Assembly (NCBI GenBank): GCA_019359235.1
Contig: JAHHHT010000003.1
Coordinates: 1 to 64,000 of the forward strand
Direction: 5' to 3'
DNA: 64,000 nucleotides
DNA from: Oscillatoria princeps RMCB-10
GTDB lineage: Bacteria; Cyanobacteriota; Cyanobacteriia; Cyanobacteriales; Oscillatoriaceae
Shown here: positions 16,962 through 27,852 of the stretch, one piece after another
Layout: every line of letters begins with the position of its first letter
How positions within the stretch are numbered: position 1 is the first letter of the stretch
Position numbers and translations under genes: made by a program
Notes under the pieces: generated by a model
Told to the model about the DNA's origin: nothing
Databases searched by the model: none
What the model saw: only the letters and a program-made list of their open reading frames with translations

Positions 16962-19900
16962 TTATTTCTGCAATCGGATATACCGATGAGGAACATTTTT
17001 TGTGTACTTCACCACCCGATGTAAAGTGCCAGCCCCTGGGTATATTTCTGACCCCGGTAAGTTGTTATCATAATCCATATATGCCTGAGATTCAGATATC
17101 CAAATGTAGTCACCTTCCACCTTTTCCACTATGGCCACATGATTTTGCCCATTAAGATACCACTGTGCGACATCACCGGGTTGAGGGCTACTTACAATGC
17201 GCGCTCCATTACGAAGTACCTTCCCCCATTCATTTGCGTTGGGATAACCATTCATAATGTTATCGGGGTTAAATCCCAGTTCTTTTAGTCGGCCATAAGC
17301 ATACCAGGTACAGTTTCCTTCCCGATAAGCATTAGTGCCATTAACACTGGAGCCGTACCCAGCTTTAGCGTACCCGTTACCACTAGCTCCATAAAACTGA
17401 GGCCGATCCTTGAAATATTGCGCTCCCTGTTGAGTGAGTAGAGGATTCTGAGTAATTGGACTAGGCTGAACCGGTGACGATTGGCTAGTTCCCTTACTTA
17501 CATAGTAAGCAGCCACATAACCCCGCTGATTCCCCACTTGCACTTCGTACCAATCAGAACGAGTGCCATTGGGAGTGGAATAACTGCCACCCGTGACAGA
17601 ACGCAGAATTGTTAGGTTCGTTCCTTTAGGTATAGTTGTGACAATTTTTGTATCGGTGGTAGATGCTCCTGTCCTCATGTTTAGGTTAACACTACCCACA
17701 TTTGAGTTGACATAACCCGGTTCAGACTGTGGTTGGCTAGGTCCTGTGCTAGTTCCTGTGCTGACGTAGTAAGCAGCCACATAACCCCGCTGATTCCCCA
17801 CTTGCACTTCGTACCAATCAGAGCGAGTGCCATTGGGAGTGGAATAACTGCCACCCGTGACAGAACGCAGAATTGTTAAGTTCGTTCCTTTCGGTAGAGT
17901 TCTGACAATGTCCGCAAGAGTAGATGATCCTGTCCTCATATTCAGGTTAACACTACCCACATTTGAGTTAACATAACCGGTTTGCGGTTGTTGCGCCGGC
18001 GCGGGGTTAGAAGTTCGAGGCGATGTCACCGGCACGCCTGTTCCCGTCTGATAACTCACCGGCAGATAAACCGACTGACCTGGCCGAATTAACCGCGCCT
18101 CTGCTTCCGTAAATGTGCTGCCGTCAGCTTTCTTGATTTCCCGCCAGCGGTTAGCATTGCCGAGTTCCCGTTGGGCAATTCCCGTTAGCGTATCACCGGA
18201 ACGGACAATATACTGTCGCGTTTCTCCGGGAGTGGCTAAAGGAGCCGGCGGTGCTGAAGGTGCTGAACCATTACTGCTGCCGGCACTGACACTGCCGGTG
18301 AGGAATTTTTCAATGCCGCGACCAATCGCCTGCGCTGCTTTTTCTACATTAGCACGGCTCATCCCCGGTGCGTCAATAAACAGCGACTCTACCAACACAG
18401 CCGGCACAGCCGTTGGTGCGCCGCGCAAGACACCAAAATTCGCGGTTTTTACTCCCCGATTGGGAATTTCAGAATCTGGGAAAACCGCATCAAGTTCATT
18501 ATTAATCGCTTGCGCGAGATGGCTATCTGCGGTCGGCGCTGTGGGGTGAGAATAAACTTCGTGGCCTTGAGCTTTCCCGTAAAAAGCATTGAGATGCAGG
18601 GAAACAAGTAAGTCTGAACCGCTACTTTGCTGGCCTATCTGTTCTAAGGACAAATTACCATTATCAATGATTGTGACTTGCGCCCCACGCTGTCGCAGAT
18701 ACTCAGCAATAATTTGAGCTTGCACCATGTTTTCCACAGCTTCGGTGGTGCCATTCCCTGAAGCGCCAGGGTCGAATCCGTTTGGAGAGTTTCCGTGTCC
18801 TGGATCTAAGGCAATTTTCTTGCCAGCTAAAGAACCCGAGGGGGTTGGGGCTGGAGTCGGGGTTGGGGCTGGAGTTGGGGTTGGGGCTGGAGTCGGGGTT
18901 GGGGCTGGAGTTGGGGTGGGTTGACTGCTAGCACCGGGTAGATAAACGACATAACCAACCGACAAATTCCGAGCTTCAGCTTGAGTAAAGGTACTGCCAT
19001 TTTCTTTTTGGATTTCTTGCCAGCGGTTGCCATTGCCTAATTCTCGCTGGGCAATTCCCCAAAGGGTATCTCCTGGACGCAGACTGTATGGAATACGGGC
19101 AGCTCGTTCTGTGGGAATTACCTTCCCTTCCCCACTCCAAGTATCAGGAATAACGGTTGCCAGCACATCATAGTTTTCCGGCGTCGTCGCCTTGGCCAAC
19201 ATCACCGCTGCCGCCATATTTAACAAACCGGCACCCGTCTCGCCATCCCAATTCGGCGTCGCCAAATCCGTCGCCGTGGACTTGAGAATCTCAATCACTT
19301 GCCGGTAGCTCAACCCCGGATTCGCCGCCCACACCTGCGACGCCGCACCGGTTACTTTGGCAGTGGCGACAGAAGTTCCCGCCATTGTCCCGACACCATC
19401 CCCAACTGTGGATAGCTCGTATTCTCCCACAGGAGCCACAATATCCAAACCATTCCCGTGCGAGGAATATTCCGCCCGGTTATAAGCTTTGGACAGTGCC
19501 ACTTCGTCATTAACTCGCTCAGCCGCACCGGCAGTAATAATATTGTCAAACTCCTGCGACGCTTGGCCCAACGCAGACATGACCCCGCCGTCATTCCCCG
19601 CCGCCACCACAAGCAGCACATTATGCTGGCGAGCGTACTCAATTGCCGCCCTTTCTTGCGGAGTAAATTCATAGCGCGTCGTCACACTCTCATCGGGATT
19701 GACTTGAGTTAAATCCAGACTCAAGTTAACAACTGCATTCGGCTGTCCGGACTCTTTGGCAGCATCCACAAACTCAACCAGAGATTCCGCCCACTTCCCA
19801 GAACCAATCGCACGCCCAACCCACACCGGCGCGTCATCATTAATGCCATCAATGCCAGCGCCATTATTCTGAGTTGCCGCAATAATTCCTAACACATGGG

Positions 19901-22900
19901 TGCCGTGCTCACTCCCCTCACCGGCAGAAAGCAACGGATTGGCATCGCCATCCACGAAATCTCGTCCCAAGAGAATCCGCGAATAGTCAATATCGGGATT
20001 ATTCCCAGCAAAGCCGGTGTCAATTACACCCACCAACGGCTGAGAAGCTTTAGCAAACTCAAACCCCACCGGCACAACCGGCTGGATTGCCGGTGCTGCA
20101 GATCGCACAGCAATATTTTCCAACCGCTCAACCAACTCAACCGTAGCAGGGCTCACCTGAACCGATTCACTCTGATTCTTCAAACTTTCAGTAACACTTT
20201 CCAGCCTTTGAATCAAAGCCACACTCACCGGCTCAACACCGGCTTCTCCCACCGGCTGATTCCGCAAACTTGCAGTCAAGTTTTCCAAACGAGAAACCAA
20301 ATTCTCCTTGACATTCCCCCCGTTTTGTGCTACAATCTCTGTCTCCGCAACTGCCGGCTCACTATCTGGCTCACTATCTAAAGTCCCAGCCAACTCCACC
20401 GGCACCTCAGCAGTCGCCTCCGCAACGGCAACCCCTGCAGCGGTTTCTGGGGAAGATGAAGCTTCCGAACCAGAAGTTACCGCCACTTCCGGATAATCAA
20501 TAGCGGCATGATTGCCACTCGCTCCCGTCTCAGTCACCGCCGCCACCGGCACAGACGCATGAACCGGCTCAGCCACCACGGGCGCAACAGGTTTGGGAGC
20601 CGCTTGCGCCACCATCCCTTCCAGACGGTTAATCAAAGTAACAGTATTAGCGGAAACAGGAATTGACTCGCCCTGACTCTTCAAACTTGCAGTCAGACTT
20701 TCCAGCTTGTTAATCAACGCCACACTCACCGGCTGAGCACCGGCAGCTTGTGTTTGCTGATTCCGCAAACTTGCCGTCAGGTTTTCCAGACGAGAAACCA
20801 AATCGCCCTTGACAGTATTGCCATTTTGTGCTAAAGCAGCACTTGCCGTCACCGGCTCCTGACTCTCAGTATTGAAACTGCTGGCGGGAGTGGCTGGAGT
20901 TTGAGGCGCAGCACCGGCAGCCCCTTCGCTTGTCGCCGGTGACGCCGAGGTAACGTGCACCTGAGGCGTTTGTGCCGGCGTCTCAACGGCAGCACTCGCC
21001 ACAACCTCTCGTGCCGGTGGGGCTTCCGCAGAGTCAGCCGGCTCTACTGTTGCCGAGGCGACTTGCGGGCTTTCCGATTGCAGATTGCCAACTGTATCCG
21101 AAACCAGAACCTCAGGTGCGGGTGGCACTTGTGGCGTGGAGTCAGCCGCCGAAGCCGGTGCGGCTTCTATAACAGCCGGCTGAGATGCCGGCGGATTTTC
21201 ACTCGCTTCGACAGCGATAACTTCAGGTGCCGGTGGGGCTTGTGGTGCCGAGTCAGCCGGCTCAGCTGGTGCGGCTTCTATAACAACCGGCATGTCAACC
21301 AGCACATTATTATTAGCCTCGAAGGCGACAACCTCTGTTGCCGATGCGGCTTCCGCAGAGTAAGCCGGCTCTACTGTTGCCTCTACCACTTCGGGGATGT
21401 CAGCCGACACATTATTAATAGTGTCTTCTACAGCGATAGCTGAGAATGCCGGTGGGGCTTCTGGAGTCGAGTCAGCCGGCTCAGCCGGTGCGGCTTCTAT
21501 AACAACCGGCATGTCAACCGGCACATTATTATTAGCCTCGAAGGCGACAACTGAGAGTGCCGGTGGGGCTTCTGGTGCCGAGTCAGCCGGCTCAGCCGGT
21601 GCGGCTTCTATAACAACCGGCATGTCAACCGGCACATTATTATTAGCCTCGAAGGCGACAACTGAGAGTGCCGGTGGGGCTTCTGGTGCCGAGTCAGCCG
21701 GCTCAACGGAAGCCTCTACAACTTCTGGGCTTTCTGATTGCAGATTACCAACTGCATCCGAAACGATAACTTCAGGTGCCGGTGGGGCTGACTCAGAGTC
21801 AGCCGGCTCAGCTGTTGCGTCTACCACTTCGGGGATGTCAGCCGGCACACTATCTACAGTCGTCGAGGCAGCAGCTGAGAATGCCGGTGGGGCTTGTGGT
21901 GCCGAGTCAGCCGGCGCAGCTGGTGCGGCTTCTGTAACAAACGGCATGTCAACCAGCACATTCTGATTAGCCTCAAAGGCGACAGCTGAGAATGCCGGTG
22001 GCGCTGACTCGGAGTAAGTCGGCTCAGCTTTTGCCGGGGCAACTTCCGGGATGTCAGCCGGCACATTATTAATCGTGTCTTCAACAGCGACAACTTCAGG
22101 TGCCGGTGGGGCTAACTCGGAGGAAGCCGGCTCAGCTGTTGTCTCTACAACTTGCGGGCTTTGGGATTGCAGATTACCAACTGCATCCGAAACGATAACC
22201 TCAGGTGCCGGTGGGGCTTCCGCAGAGGAAGCCGGCTCAGCTGTTGTTTCCACAACTTCCGGGGTGTCAGCCGGCACGTTATTAATCGTGTCTTCCACAG
22301 CGACAACTTCAGGTGCCGGTGGGGCTGACTCGGAGTAAGCCGGCTCAGCTGTTGTTTCCACAACTTCCGGGGTGTCAGCCGGCACATTATTAACAGTGTC
22401 TTCCACAGCGACAACTTCAGGTGCCGGTGGGGCTGACTCGGAGTAAGCCGGCTCAGCTGTTGTTTCCACAACTTCCGGGGTGTCAGCCGGCACGTTATTA
22501 ATCGTGTCTTCCACAGCGACAACTTCAGGTGCCGGTGGGGCTGACTCGGAGTAAGCCGGCTCAGCTGTTGTTTCCACAACTTCCGGGCTTTGGGATTGCA
22601 GATTACCAACTGCATCCGAAACGATAACCTCAGGTGCCGGTGGGGCTTCCGCAGAGGAAGCCGGCTCAGCTGTTGTTTCCACAACTTCCGGGGTGTCAGC
22701 CGACACGTTATTAATCGTGTCTTCCACAGCGACAACTTCAGGTGCCGGTGGGGCTGACTCGGAGTAAGCCGGCTCAGCTGTTGTTTCCACAACTTCCGGG
22801 GTGTCAGCCGGCACATTATTAACAGTGTCTTCTACAGCGACAACTTCAGGTGCCGGTGGGGCTGACTCGGAGTAAGCCGGCTCAGCTGTTGTTTCCACAA

Positions 22901-25490
22901 CTTCCGGGGTGTCAGCCGGCACGTTATTAATCGTGTCTTCCACAGCGACAACCGCTGGTGCCGGTGGGACTGACTCGGAGTAAGCCGGCTCAGCTTTTGT
23001 TTCCACAACTTCCGGGGTGTCAGCCGGCACGTTATTAATCGTGTCTTCCACAGCGACAACCGCTGGTGCCGGTGGGACTGACTCGGAGTAAGCCGGCTCA
23101 GCTTTTGTTTCCACAACTTCCGGGCTTTGGGATTGCAGATTACCAACTGCATCCGAAACGATAACCTCAGGTGCCGGTGGGGCTTCCGCAGAGTAAGCCG
23201 GCTCAGCTGTTGTTTCCACAACTTCCGGGGTGTCAGCCGGCACGTTATTAATAGTGTCTTCCACAGCGACAGCCTCCGGTGCCGGTGGGGCTGACTCAGA
23301 GGAAGCCGGCTCAGCTGTTGTTTCCACAACTTCCGGGGTGTCAGCCGGCACATTATTAACAGTGTCTTCTACAGCGACAACTTCAGGTGCCGGTGGGGCT
23401 AACTCAGAAGAAGCCGGCTCAGCTGTTGTCTCTACAACTTCCAGGATGTCAGCCGGCACGTTATTAATAGTGTCTTCCACAGCGACAACTTCAGGTGCCG
23501 GTGGGGCTAACTCAGAAGAAGCCGGCTCAGCTGTTGTCTCTACAACTTCCGGGCTTTGGGATTGCAGATTACCAACTGCATCCGAAACGATAACCTCAGG
23601 TGCCGGTGGGGCTGACTCGGAGTAAGCCGGCTCAGCTTTTGCCTCTACCACTTCCGGGGTGTCAACCGGCACATTATCCACAGTCTCGACACCAGCAGCT
23701 GAGAATGCCGGTTCAGGCAAAGCGGCAAAACTTTCCGATGACTCTTCTAACGAAAATTCATCCGTATCAGCAACGCTTGCCTCTGATACAGCTTGCAATT
23801 GCGAAGTTTCGTCAGTCGCCTCACGCAACCCCTTTGTAAACTCCGCTTGTTTAGTTAGCGAATAATCTGTTTCGGCAGCTGCAACTTCGGCTGCCGGTGA
23901 GGTTTCTGTGGCGGTGGAAGCCGCATCACCTAAAGCATCTAAATCATCCGTAAAGTCTTCCAAATCGGCAATCAAATCCGCTAGTGCGTCTTCTAAATCG
24001 TCAGCGGGCAAACTGGATGCCGGCTCAGCCACCAGATCCTCTGCTGCAGGGGAGATTTCCGTGAGTGGATCAATAATATCATCTGCCGGTGCCGGATTCT
24101 CCGAGAGTTCTTCCAAATCGGAAATCAAATCCGCCATTTCCAGTTGCAAATCCTCAGCCGGTTCAGGCGTAACATAGGGTTCGGCATAAGCAATCAGCGC
24201 CTCACCCATATCCGTACCGCGCCAATCTTTGGCAGGATTAATCACCTCATCGAGATGGGCGGCTTTGCCGGTGGCACCCCGGACTTGGAAGACCATATCA
24301 TTATAGTCTTTATCCGTCCAGCCGTCAACCCGCATGTCCTCCATTACGAAAGTAGTGCCACTGCCGGTGACATCGGCAATCTGCCCTATATGGTAGGCAT
24401 CATTGGGGTTCGCAGTGCCCAAAGAGAACAGCGGGCGAAGGGAACCGCCAACGCCGGGATTGTCAAATACCTGCTGAATTTTGCCATTCGGCACTAGCAT
24501 GATGGCAAATTCATCCCCCGCACGCATGGCAAATGCCTTCACACCCAAATATTCACCGGCATTCTGGCTGGGTTCCCCTAATGCAGCACTAAATCGCGCC
24601 CCCTCCGCCGAGTCAGAAATGACCACATAACCAAACTCAGAATGACTGAGCGCCCGACTGGCGGCTTCTTTGATAAACTCCTGGGAGCCTAATTCCAGAT
24701 CGTCCATTCCTTCCAGGCTAAAAATAGCCAGTTCACCCTTGTAGCCGCCGCCATCAAAGAGGAAATCAACGCCAACCTCGCCGGTTTCACCCACGATGAA
24801 TACCCCAGAGTCAAATCTGGAATTGAGTGCCGGCACATCGCTTACCGCCAGCAACTCAGTCCCATCCTCCAGTGTCGTTTCCGCTTGTTCAGTTGAGTCA
24901 TCGCCCGTCTCACTTGCATGCGGCGTCTCACTTGCATGCGGCGTCTCACTTGCATGCGGCGTCTCACTTGCATCCACCGGCTCTGTAATATCCACCGGCT
25001 CGGCTGCATCCACCGGCTCATCTGCATCCACCGGCTCGGCTGCATCCACCGGCTCAGCTGCATTCACCGCATCTTCAAGCGAGCCGGTATCCGCAAAGTC
25101 TGACAATTCATCAACTGCCGGCTCAGCTGCCACGTCATCCCCCGCGACATCATCTACAGACGAAATAAACGGAATTTCTTCAAAGTCATCGTCGGGTACA
25201 GGCGCATCAGGCGTGCTCGCAGCCATCACATCCTCAGGGGAGTCCGCAGGCTTCTCCGTGTCATCACTATCCGCATCCCAATCAATATCGCCCTCCTCGG
25301 CATCGTTCCAGATGGCCAAATCCGCGCCATCAATTGCCGGTGTGTCCACATCAAGGATAGCTGGATCTGGCGTATCATCCGCGCCATCCACAATCCCACT
25401 CGGCGTCAAAATCGGTTCCAGTATAAACGTCTTGGGCTGAAAGCCTTGATCCGGCGGACGTTTTCTGTTGGAAAAGTTAAACCAACTCAT
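16962..25490 (-). CDS. Giant multidomain protein: DUF4114, 36-aa repeats, subtilase, amidase, CHAP (2842 aa)
   Basis: Start at 25490 has an AAAGGA ribosome-binding site. Order of domains: acidic N-terminus; DUF4114 (about 247-407, with [14 protein letters not shown]); about 25 repeats of 36 residues (about 600-1510); a twice-repeated [15 protein letters not shown] helical segment; a subtilase with D1824 (VIDTG), H1862 (EHGTH) and S2040 (AGTSVA); LysM (about 2134-2180); a Pro/Thr linker; an Amidase_3 domain with H2232 (DPGHG), H2299 (SLHLNA) and E2368 (LVESLF); LysM (about 2422-2480); two SH3b domains (about 2501-2575 and 2589-2663); a C-terminal CHAP domain with C2727 (GNCTWYAYG) and H2784 (NHVAIVE). 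All catalytic residues are present. It should be a protease plus two peptidoglycan hydrolases in one chain with four wall-binding modules. There is no signal peptide. Confidence 0.88.
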   Translation of the reverse strand: MSWFNFSNRKRPPDQGFQPKTFILEPILTPSGIVDGADDTPDPAILDVDTPAIDGADLAIWNDAEEGDIDWDADSDDTEKPADSPEDVMAASTPDAPVPDDDFEEIPFISSVDDVAGDDVAAEPAVDELSDFADTGSLEDAVNAAEPVDAAEPVDADEPVDAAEPVDITEPVDASETPHASETPHASETPHASETGDDSTEQAETTLEDGTELLAVSDVPALNSRFDSGVFIVGETGEVGVDFLFDGGGYKGELAIFSLEGMDDLELGSQEFIKEAASRALSHSEFGYVVISDSAEGARFSAALGEPSQNAGEYLGVKAFAMRAGDEFAIMLVPNGKIQQVFDNPGVGGSLRPLFSLGTANPNDAYHIGQIADVTGSGTTFVMEDMRVDGWTDKDYNDMVFQVRGATGKAAHLDEVINPAKDWRGTDMGEALIAYAEPYVTPEPAEDLQLEMADLISDLEELSENPAPADDIIDPLTEISPAAEDLVAEPASSLPADDLEDALADLIADLEDFTDDLDALGDAASTATETSPAAEVAAAETDYSLTKQAEFTKGLREATDETSQLQAVSEASVADTDEFSLEESSESFAALPEPAFSAAGVETVDNVPVDTPEVVEAKAEPAYSESAPPAPEVIVSDAVGNLQSQSPEVVETTAEPASSELAPPAPEVVAVEDTINNVPADILEVVETTAEPASSELAPPAPEVVAVEDTVNNVPADTPEVVETTAEPASSESAPPAPEAVAVEDTINNVPADTPEVVETTAEPAYSAEAPPAPEVIVSDAVGNLQSQSPEVVETKAEPAYSESVPPAPAVVAVEDTINNVPADTPEVVETKAEPAYSESVPPAPAVVAVEDTINNVPADTPEVVETTAEPAYSESAPPAPEVVAVEDTVNNVPADTPEVVETTAEPAYSESAPPAPEVVAVEDTINNVSADTPEVVETTAEPASSAEAPPAPEVIVSDAVGNLQSQSPEVVETTAEPAYSESAPPAPEVVAVEDTINNVPADTPEVVETTAEPAYSESAPPAPEVVAVEDTVNNVPADTPEVVETTAEPAYSESAPPAPEVVAVEDTINNVPADTPEVVETTAEPASSAEAPPAPEVIVSDAVGNLQSQSPQVVETTAEPASSELAPPAPEVVAVEDTINNVPADIPEVAPAKAEPTYSESAPPAFSAVAFEANQNVLVDMPFVTEAAPAAPADSAPQAPPAFSAAASTTVDSVPADIPEVVDATAEPADSESAPPAPEVIVSDAVGNLQSESPEVVEASVEPADSAPEAPPALSVVAFEANNNVPVDMPVVIEAAPAEPADSAPEAPPALSVVAFEANNNVPVDMPVVIEAAPAEPADSTPEAPPAFSAIAVEDTINNVSADIPEVVEATVEPAYSAEAASATEVVAFEANNNVLVDMPVVIEAAPAEPADSAPQAPPAPEVIAVEASENPPASQPAVIEAAPASAADSTPQVPPAPEVLVSDTVGNLQSESPQVASATVEPADSAEAPPAREVVASAAVETPAQTPQVHVTSASPATSEGAAGAAPQTPATPASSFNTESQEPVTASAALAQNGNTVKGDLVSRLENLTASLRNQQTQAAGAQPVSVALINKLESLTASLKSQGESIPVSANTVTLINRLEGMVAQAAPKPVAPVVAEPVHASVPVAAVTETGASGNHAAIDYPEVAVTSGSEASSSPETAAGVAVAEATAEVPVELAGTLDSEPDSEPAVAETEIVAQNGGNVKENLVSRLENLTASLRNQPVGEAGVEPVSVALIQRLESVTESLKNQSESVQVSPATVELVERLENIAVRSAAPAIQPVVPVGFEFAKASQPLVGVIDTGFAGNNPDIDYSRILLGRDFVDGDANPLLSAGEGSEHGTHVLGIIAATQNNGAGIDGINDDAPVWVGRAIGSGKWAESLVEFVDAAKESGQPNAVVNLSLDLTQVNPDESVTTRYEFTPQERAAIEYARQHNVLLVVAAGNDGGVMSALGQASQEFDNIITAGAAERVNDEVALSKAYNRAEYSSHGNGLDIVAPVGEYELSTVGDGVGTMAGTSVATAKVTGAASQVWAANPGLSYRQVIEILKSTATDLATPNWDGETGAGLLNMAAAVMLAKATTPENYDVLATVIPDTWSGEGKVIPTERAARIPYSLRPGDTLWGIAQRELGNGNRWQEIQKENGSTFTQAEARNLSVGYVVYLPGASSQPTPTPAPTPTPAPTPTPAPTPTPAPTPSGSLAGKKIALDPGHGNSPNGFDPGASGNGTTEAVENMVQAQIIAEYLRQRGAQVTIIDNGNLSLEQIGQQSSGSDLLVSLHLNAFYGKAQGHEVYSHPTAPTADSHLAQAINNELDAVFPDSEIPNRGVKTANFGVLRGAPTAVPAVLVESLFIDAPGMSRANVEKAAQAIGRGIEKFLTGSVSAGSSNGSAPSAPPAPLATPGETRQYIVRSGDTLTGIAQRELGNANRWREIKKADGSTFTEAEARLIRPGQSVYLPVSYQTGTGVPVTSPRTSNPAPAQQPQTGYVNSNVGSVNLNMRTGSSTLADIVRTLPKGTNLTILRSVTGGSYSTPNGTRSDWYEVQVGNQRGYVAAYYVSTGTSTGPSQPQSEPGYVNSNVGSVNLNMRTGASTTDTKIVTTIPKGTNLTILRSVTGGSYSTPNGTRSDWYEVQVGNQRGYVAAYYVSKGTSQSSPVQPSPITQNPLLTQQGAQYFKDRPQFYGASGNGYAKAGYGSSVNGTNAYREGNCTWYAYGRLKELGFNPDNIMNGYPNANEWGKVLRNGARIVSSPQPGDVAQWYLNGQNHVAIVEKVEGDYIWISESQAYMDYDNNLPGSEIYPGAGTLHRVVKYTKNVPHRYIRLQK
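20960..23690 (-). repeat. 108-base coding tandem repeats in the giant hydrolase
   Basis: About 25 units of 108 bases encode a 36-residue repeat containing [20 protein letters not shown] and [13 protein letters not shown]. Some units swap in a variant with [14 protein letters not shown]. Neighbouring copies are almost identical at the DNA level, showing recent unequal exchange, and the copy number may differ between assemblies. Confidence 0.85.
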
Positions 25491-26006
25491 AAAAGTGTCC
25501 TTTGAGGTAGAGACCGTGATTTCACAAGCATATTGAGAGATGCGGCTCAGGGTAGCGCCTCAGTTTGCGGAGGGTATTGCGCGTACAATCCATCCGTAAA
25601 ACCGCGACTGGGGCTGTGGACAGCTTGCGTCGGGGCGGGGGAGGGGCGTGGTGCCGGCGACTCTCAATGAGTCCAGTAACAGACTAACTGGCGCGACAGC
25701 TAGCAACACACCCACGCGCGTGGGTAATTTCGTAGGTGTGGCGTGGGTAATTTCGTAGGTGTGGCGTGGGTAATTTTGTAGGTGTGGCGTGGGTCTGTCC
25801 TTTATAATGGGTGCGAGCCAATTTGGCCTCTTGTCCCCATGCCCTGTCACCCTTTCGGGGCAACCACGGCGCGATTGCGCGTACAGGTATTTTGGGCCCA
25901 CCTAGTAGGGGTGGCCCCCCGTGGCCGCCCCCATCCGCCCGCCTGCCGCATTTCTACATTTACTTTGCCACTACCGCTAACTCTTAGCTGATTGATATTT
26001 ATCCTT
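25491..26006. promoter_or_regulatory. Divergent upstream region with 23-base repeats
   Basis: 516 bases between the divergent starts of the giant hydrolase and the STAND gene, so both promoters should lie here. The middle (about 25713-25795) holds three units of about 23 bases, GCGTGGGTAATTTCGTAGG plus TGTG, related to the array at 13263. I could not assign -35/-10 boxes with confidence. Confidence 0.45.
25713..25795. repeat. 23-base tandem repeat related to GTGGGTAATTTC array
   Basis: Three copies of a unit beginning GCGTGGGTAATTT and ending GTAGGTGTG. It shares its core and its flanks (CCTCTTGTCCC further downstream) with the 13263-13346 region, so the two arrays belong to one dispersed element. 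Confidence 0.8.
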
Positions 26007-27452
26007 ATGGCATCTACTTCAAACACAGATGAAGAGCTATTTACAGAAGCAGTAAATTATTGGCACACAGAAAAGTTATATGCAGAAATCGCCTCTGCCA
26101 AGAAGAAAAGCTTGACAAAACTTGAAAAAACTTTACTCAGAGGATTGCTTTGCGGTTACAGTCCGGGGGAAATCGCTAAGCAACTAGGGATAGAAGATAC
26201 TACAGTTAGAAAATACCTGTCTGATGGGCTGTACCGATACATTGAAGGTCTGCTGATTCGCCCAGTCAAAGATTCTCTGAGAGTCAACTGGAACCGCATC
26301 CCTCAATTGCTGGAACAAGCCGGCTACAAAAAAAGGAACGCCGGTGCTATAATAGAGGCATCTGAAGAATATGGGAGAGATGCGATAAATCGCCTTTCCA
26401 GAGATGCCGGTATTTATCTCGGCTACAAACAGGAGCGCCCGCGCCAAGATTGGGACTGTGCGCCGGATGTTTCTATATTCTACGGTCGGGAAGAAGAGCG
26501 GGCAACACTGCAGCAATGGATTGTGGGGGACAAGTGCCGGCTGGTGGCGATTTTGGGCATGGGGGGGATTGGAAAAACTGCTCTATCTGTCAAGCTGGCT
26601 AAACAGATAGCCGGCGAGTTTGAGTGTGTGATTTGGCGCAGTCTGCGCTATTGCCCCCCCTTGGAAGAAATTATAGCAGATTTGCTGCAATGCCTGTGCC
26701 CAGAGGCGGCAGAGGATTTGCCGGCACACCCAGAGAGTGGAATTTCCCGCCTGATGGATTGCTTGAAAAAGCGCCGGTGCCTGATAATATTAGATGATTA
26801 TGAAACAGTTTTGCGCAGTGGGGCGCTGGCTGGGGATTGCGAACCCGGATATGAGGGCTATGGCGAACTGCTCAACCGCGCCGGTGAGACTCTCCATGAA
26901 AGTTGCTTGCTGCTCGCCAGTCAGGAGAAGCCGAAAGAAATTGCCGCTCAGGAAGGGAAAACTCTGCCGGTTCGGTCTTTTAAGCTGGAGGGATTAAAGG
27001 CAGGAGAAGCGCAGGAAATCTTGAAAGCTAAAGGGCTGTCTGACGAGACGGCTTGGGGGGATTTGATTAACCTCTACAGGGGAAATACGCTAGCGCTCAA
27101 GATAATTTCGGCGACGATTATAGAGCTATTCGATGGAAAAGTGGCTCAATTCCTCAAACAGAACACGATGGTGCTGAGTAAAATTAAAGGGATTTTAGAT
27201 CAGCAGTTTGAGCGCCTGTCAGAATTGGAAATAGAGATTGTGCGCCGGCTCGCCAATCAACCGGCTTCTCCGGCGCAGTTGCGCGAGCAGATTTTCCCGC
27301 CGGTATCCACCTCCCAAATCCTGGAGGCGCTGCAATCCCTGAGCTGGCGCTCGCTGATTGAAACCGTCACCGAAGAGGGGGAAACCCTGTACACACTGCA
27401 GCCGGTGGTTATGAAGTATGTTAATAAGCGATATCCTAGCACCAACAGCTAA
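26007..27452 (+). CDS. HTH-STAND (NB-ARC-like) NTPase (481 aa)
   Basis: The ATG at 26007 is preferred; an in-frame TTG at 25992 would add five residues. An N-terminal LuxR-like helix-turn-helix (about 35-75, GYSPGEIAKQLGIEDTTVRK) is followed by a STAND-type P-loop NTPase with GMGGIGKTAL (K190) and Walker B LIILDDYE (D263), then a winged-helix region ending near VMKYVNKRYP. STAND proteins act as switches: ligand sensing by C-terminal repeats triggers NTP-driven assembly and an effector. Here the protein stops after the winged helix and has no WD40, TPR or LRR sensor and no recognisable effector, so it is either a minimal adaptor or lost its C-terminus. Unlike the upstream minus-strand block, it shares orientation with the kinase and CHAT genes that follow. 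Confidence 0.75.
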   Translation: MASTSNTDEELFTEAVNYWHTEKLYAEIASAKKKSLTKLEKTLLRGLLCGYSPGEIAKQLGIEDTTVRKYLSDGLYRYIEGLLIRPVKDSLRVNWNRIPQLLEQAGYKKRNAGAIIEASEEYGRDAINRLSRDAGIYLGYKQERPRQDWDCAPDVSIFYGREEERATLQQWIVGDKCRLVAILGMGGIGKTALSVKLAKQIAGEFECVIWRSLRYCPPLEEIIADLLQCLCPEAAEDLPAHPESGISRLMDCLKKRRCLIILDDYETVLRSGALAGDCEPGYEGYGELLNRAGETLHESCLLLASQEKPKEIAAQEGKTLPVRSFKLEGLKAGEAQEILKAKGLSDETAWGDLINLYRGNTLALKIISATIIELFDGKVAQFLKQNTMVLSKIKGILDQQFERLSELEIEIVRRLANQPASPAQLREQIFPPVSTSQILEALQSLSWRSLIETVTEEGETLYTLQPVVMKYVNKRYPSTNS

Positions 27453-27507
27453 TACCAATTTTTGATTTTTTATTTTTGATTTTGGATTTTAAACTGTTAG
27501 TAACTCG

Positions 27508-27574
27508 TAGGGTGCGTTCCCTATCCCACCCTTCCCGATGGAAGTGCGTGCCCGCGCGAGGGAACGCACCCTAC
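27508..27574. repeat. Imperfect hairpin GTAGGGTGCGTTCC...GGAACGCACCCTAC
   Basis: Two 14-base arms around a loop of about 38 bases. Same arms as the perfect palindrome at 27686-27721 and the hairpin at 44017-44053, so this is a dispersed family. Confidence 0.8.
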
Positions 27575-27592
27575 CCCTGTAACTGCCTTGTG

Positions 27593-27649
27593 GGGGCGGG
27601 TTTATGCGAGATATCTGCCGGTGGCAAAGGTTATTGATGAACCCGCCCC
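27593..27649. repeat. Hairpin element GGGGCGGGTT...AACCCGCCCC
   Basis: Ten-base perfect inverted ends around a loop of about 37 bases. A sibling sits at 49107-49164 between two convergent genes, with the same arms and a different loop. Confidence 0.75.
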
Positions 27650-27685
27650 TACCCTACAATAAGGAGAGCACTGGACAAATAACTC

Positions 27686-27721
27686 GTAGGGTGCGTTCCC
27701 GCGCGCGGGAACGCACCCTAC
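27686..27721. repeat. Perfect 36-base palindrome
   Basis: The half-site GTAGGGTGCGTTCCCGCG is followed directly by its exact reverse complement, with no loop. It would form a cruciform or a very stable RNA hairpin and could end transcription from the STAND gene, although no T-run follows. Confidence 0.85.
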
Positions 27722-27852
27722 CCCTCACAAAATAAGACCTCTTAGCCCCCTCCCCGCTGGCGGGGAGGGGGTTGGGGGTGGGGTTCATCCCACGGACAAG
27801 ATATAAATACCTTTTTTGGACATTCCCCCAGAGGAAGGAAGGAAAGATTGTT

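Larger units (their letters stand above)
27453..27852. other. Intergenic region with palindromic repeats
   Basis: 400 bases holding an imperfect hairpin (27508-27574), a GGGGCGGGTT...AACCCGCCCC element (27593-27649), a perfect 36-base palindrome (27686-27721) and a C/G-rich dispersed repeat (27743-27791). The kinase ribosome-binding site follows at about 27830. Confidence 0.65.

Noticed and set aside
22145-23353. Minus-strand [15 protein letters not shown]-type frames (223 and 173 codons)
   Set aside because: Frame shadows of the 108-base repeats in the giant hydrolase gene.
25992-26006. TTG start for the STAND gene
   Set aside because: The ATG at 26007 is the more usual start and the extra five residues show no homology; neither has a strong ribosome-binding site, so TTG is not excluded.
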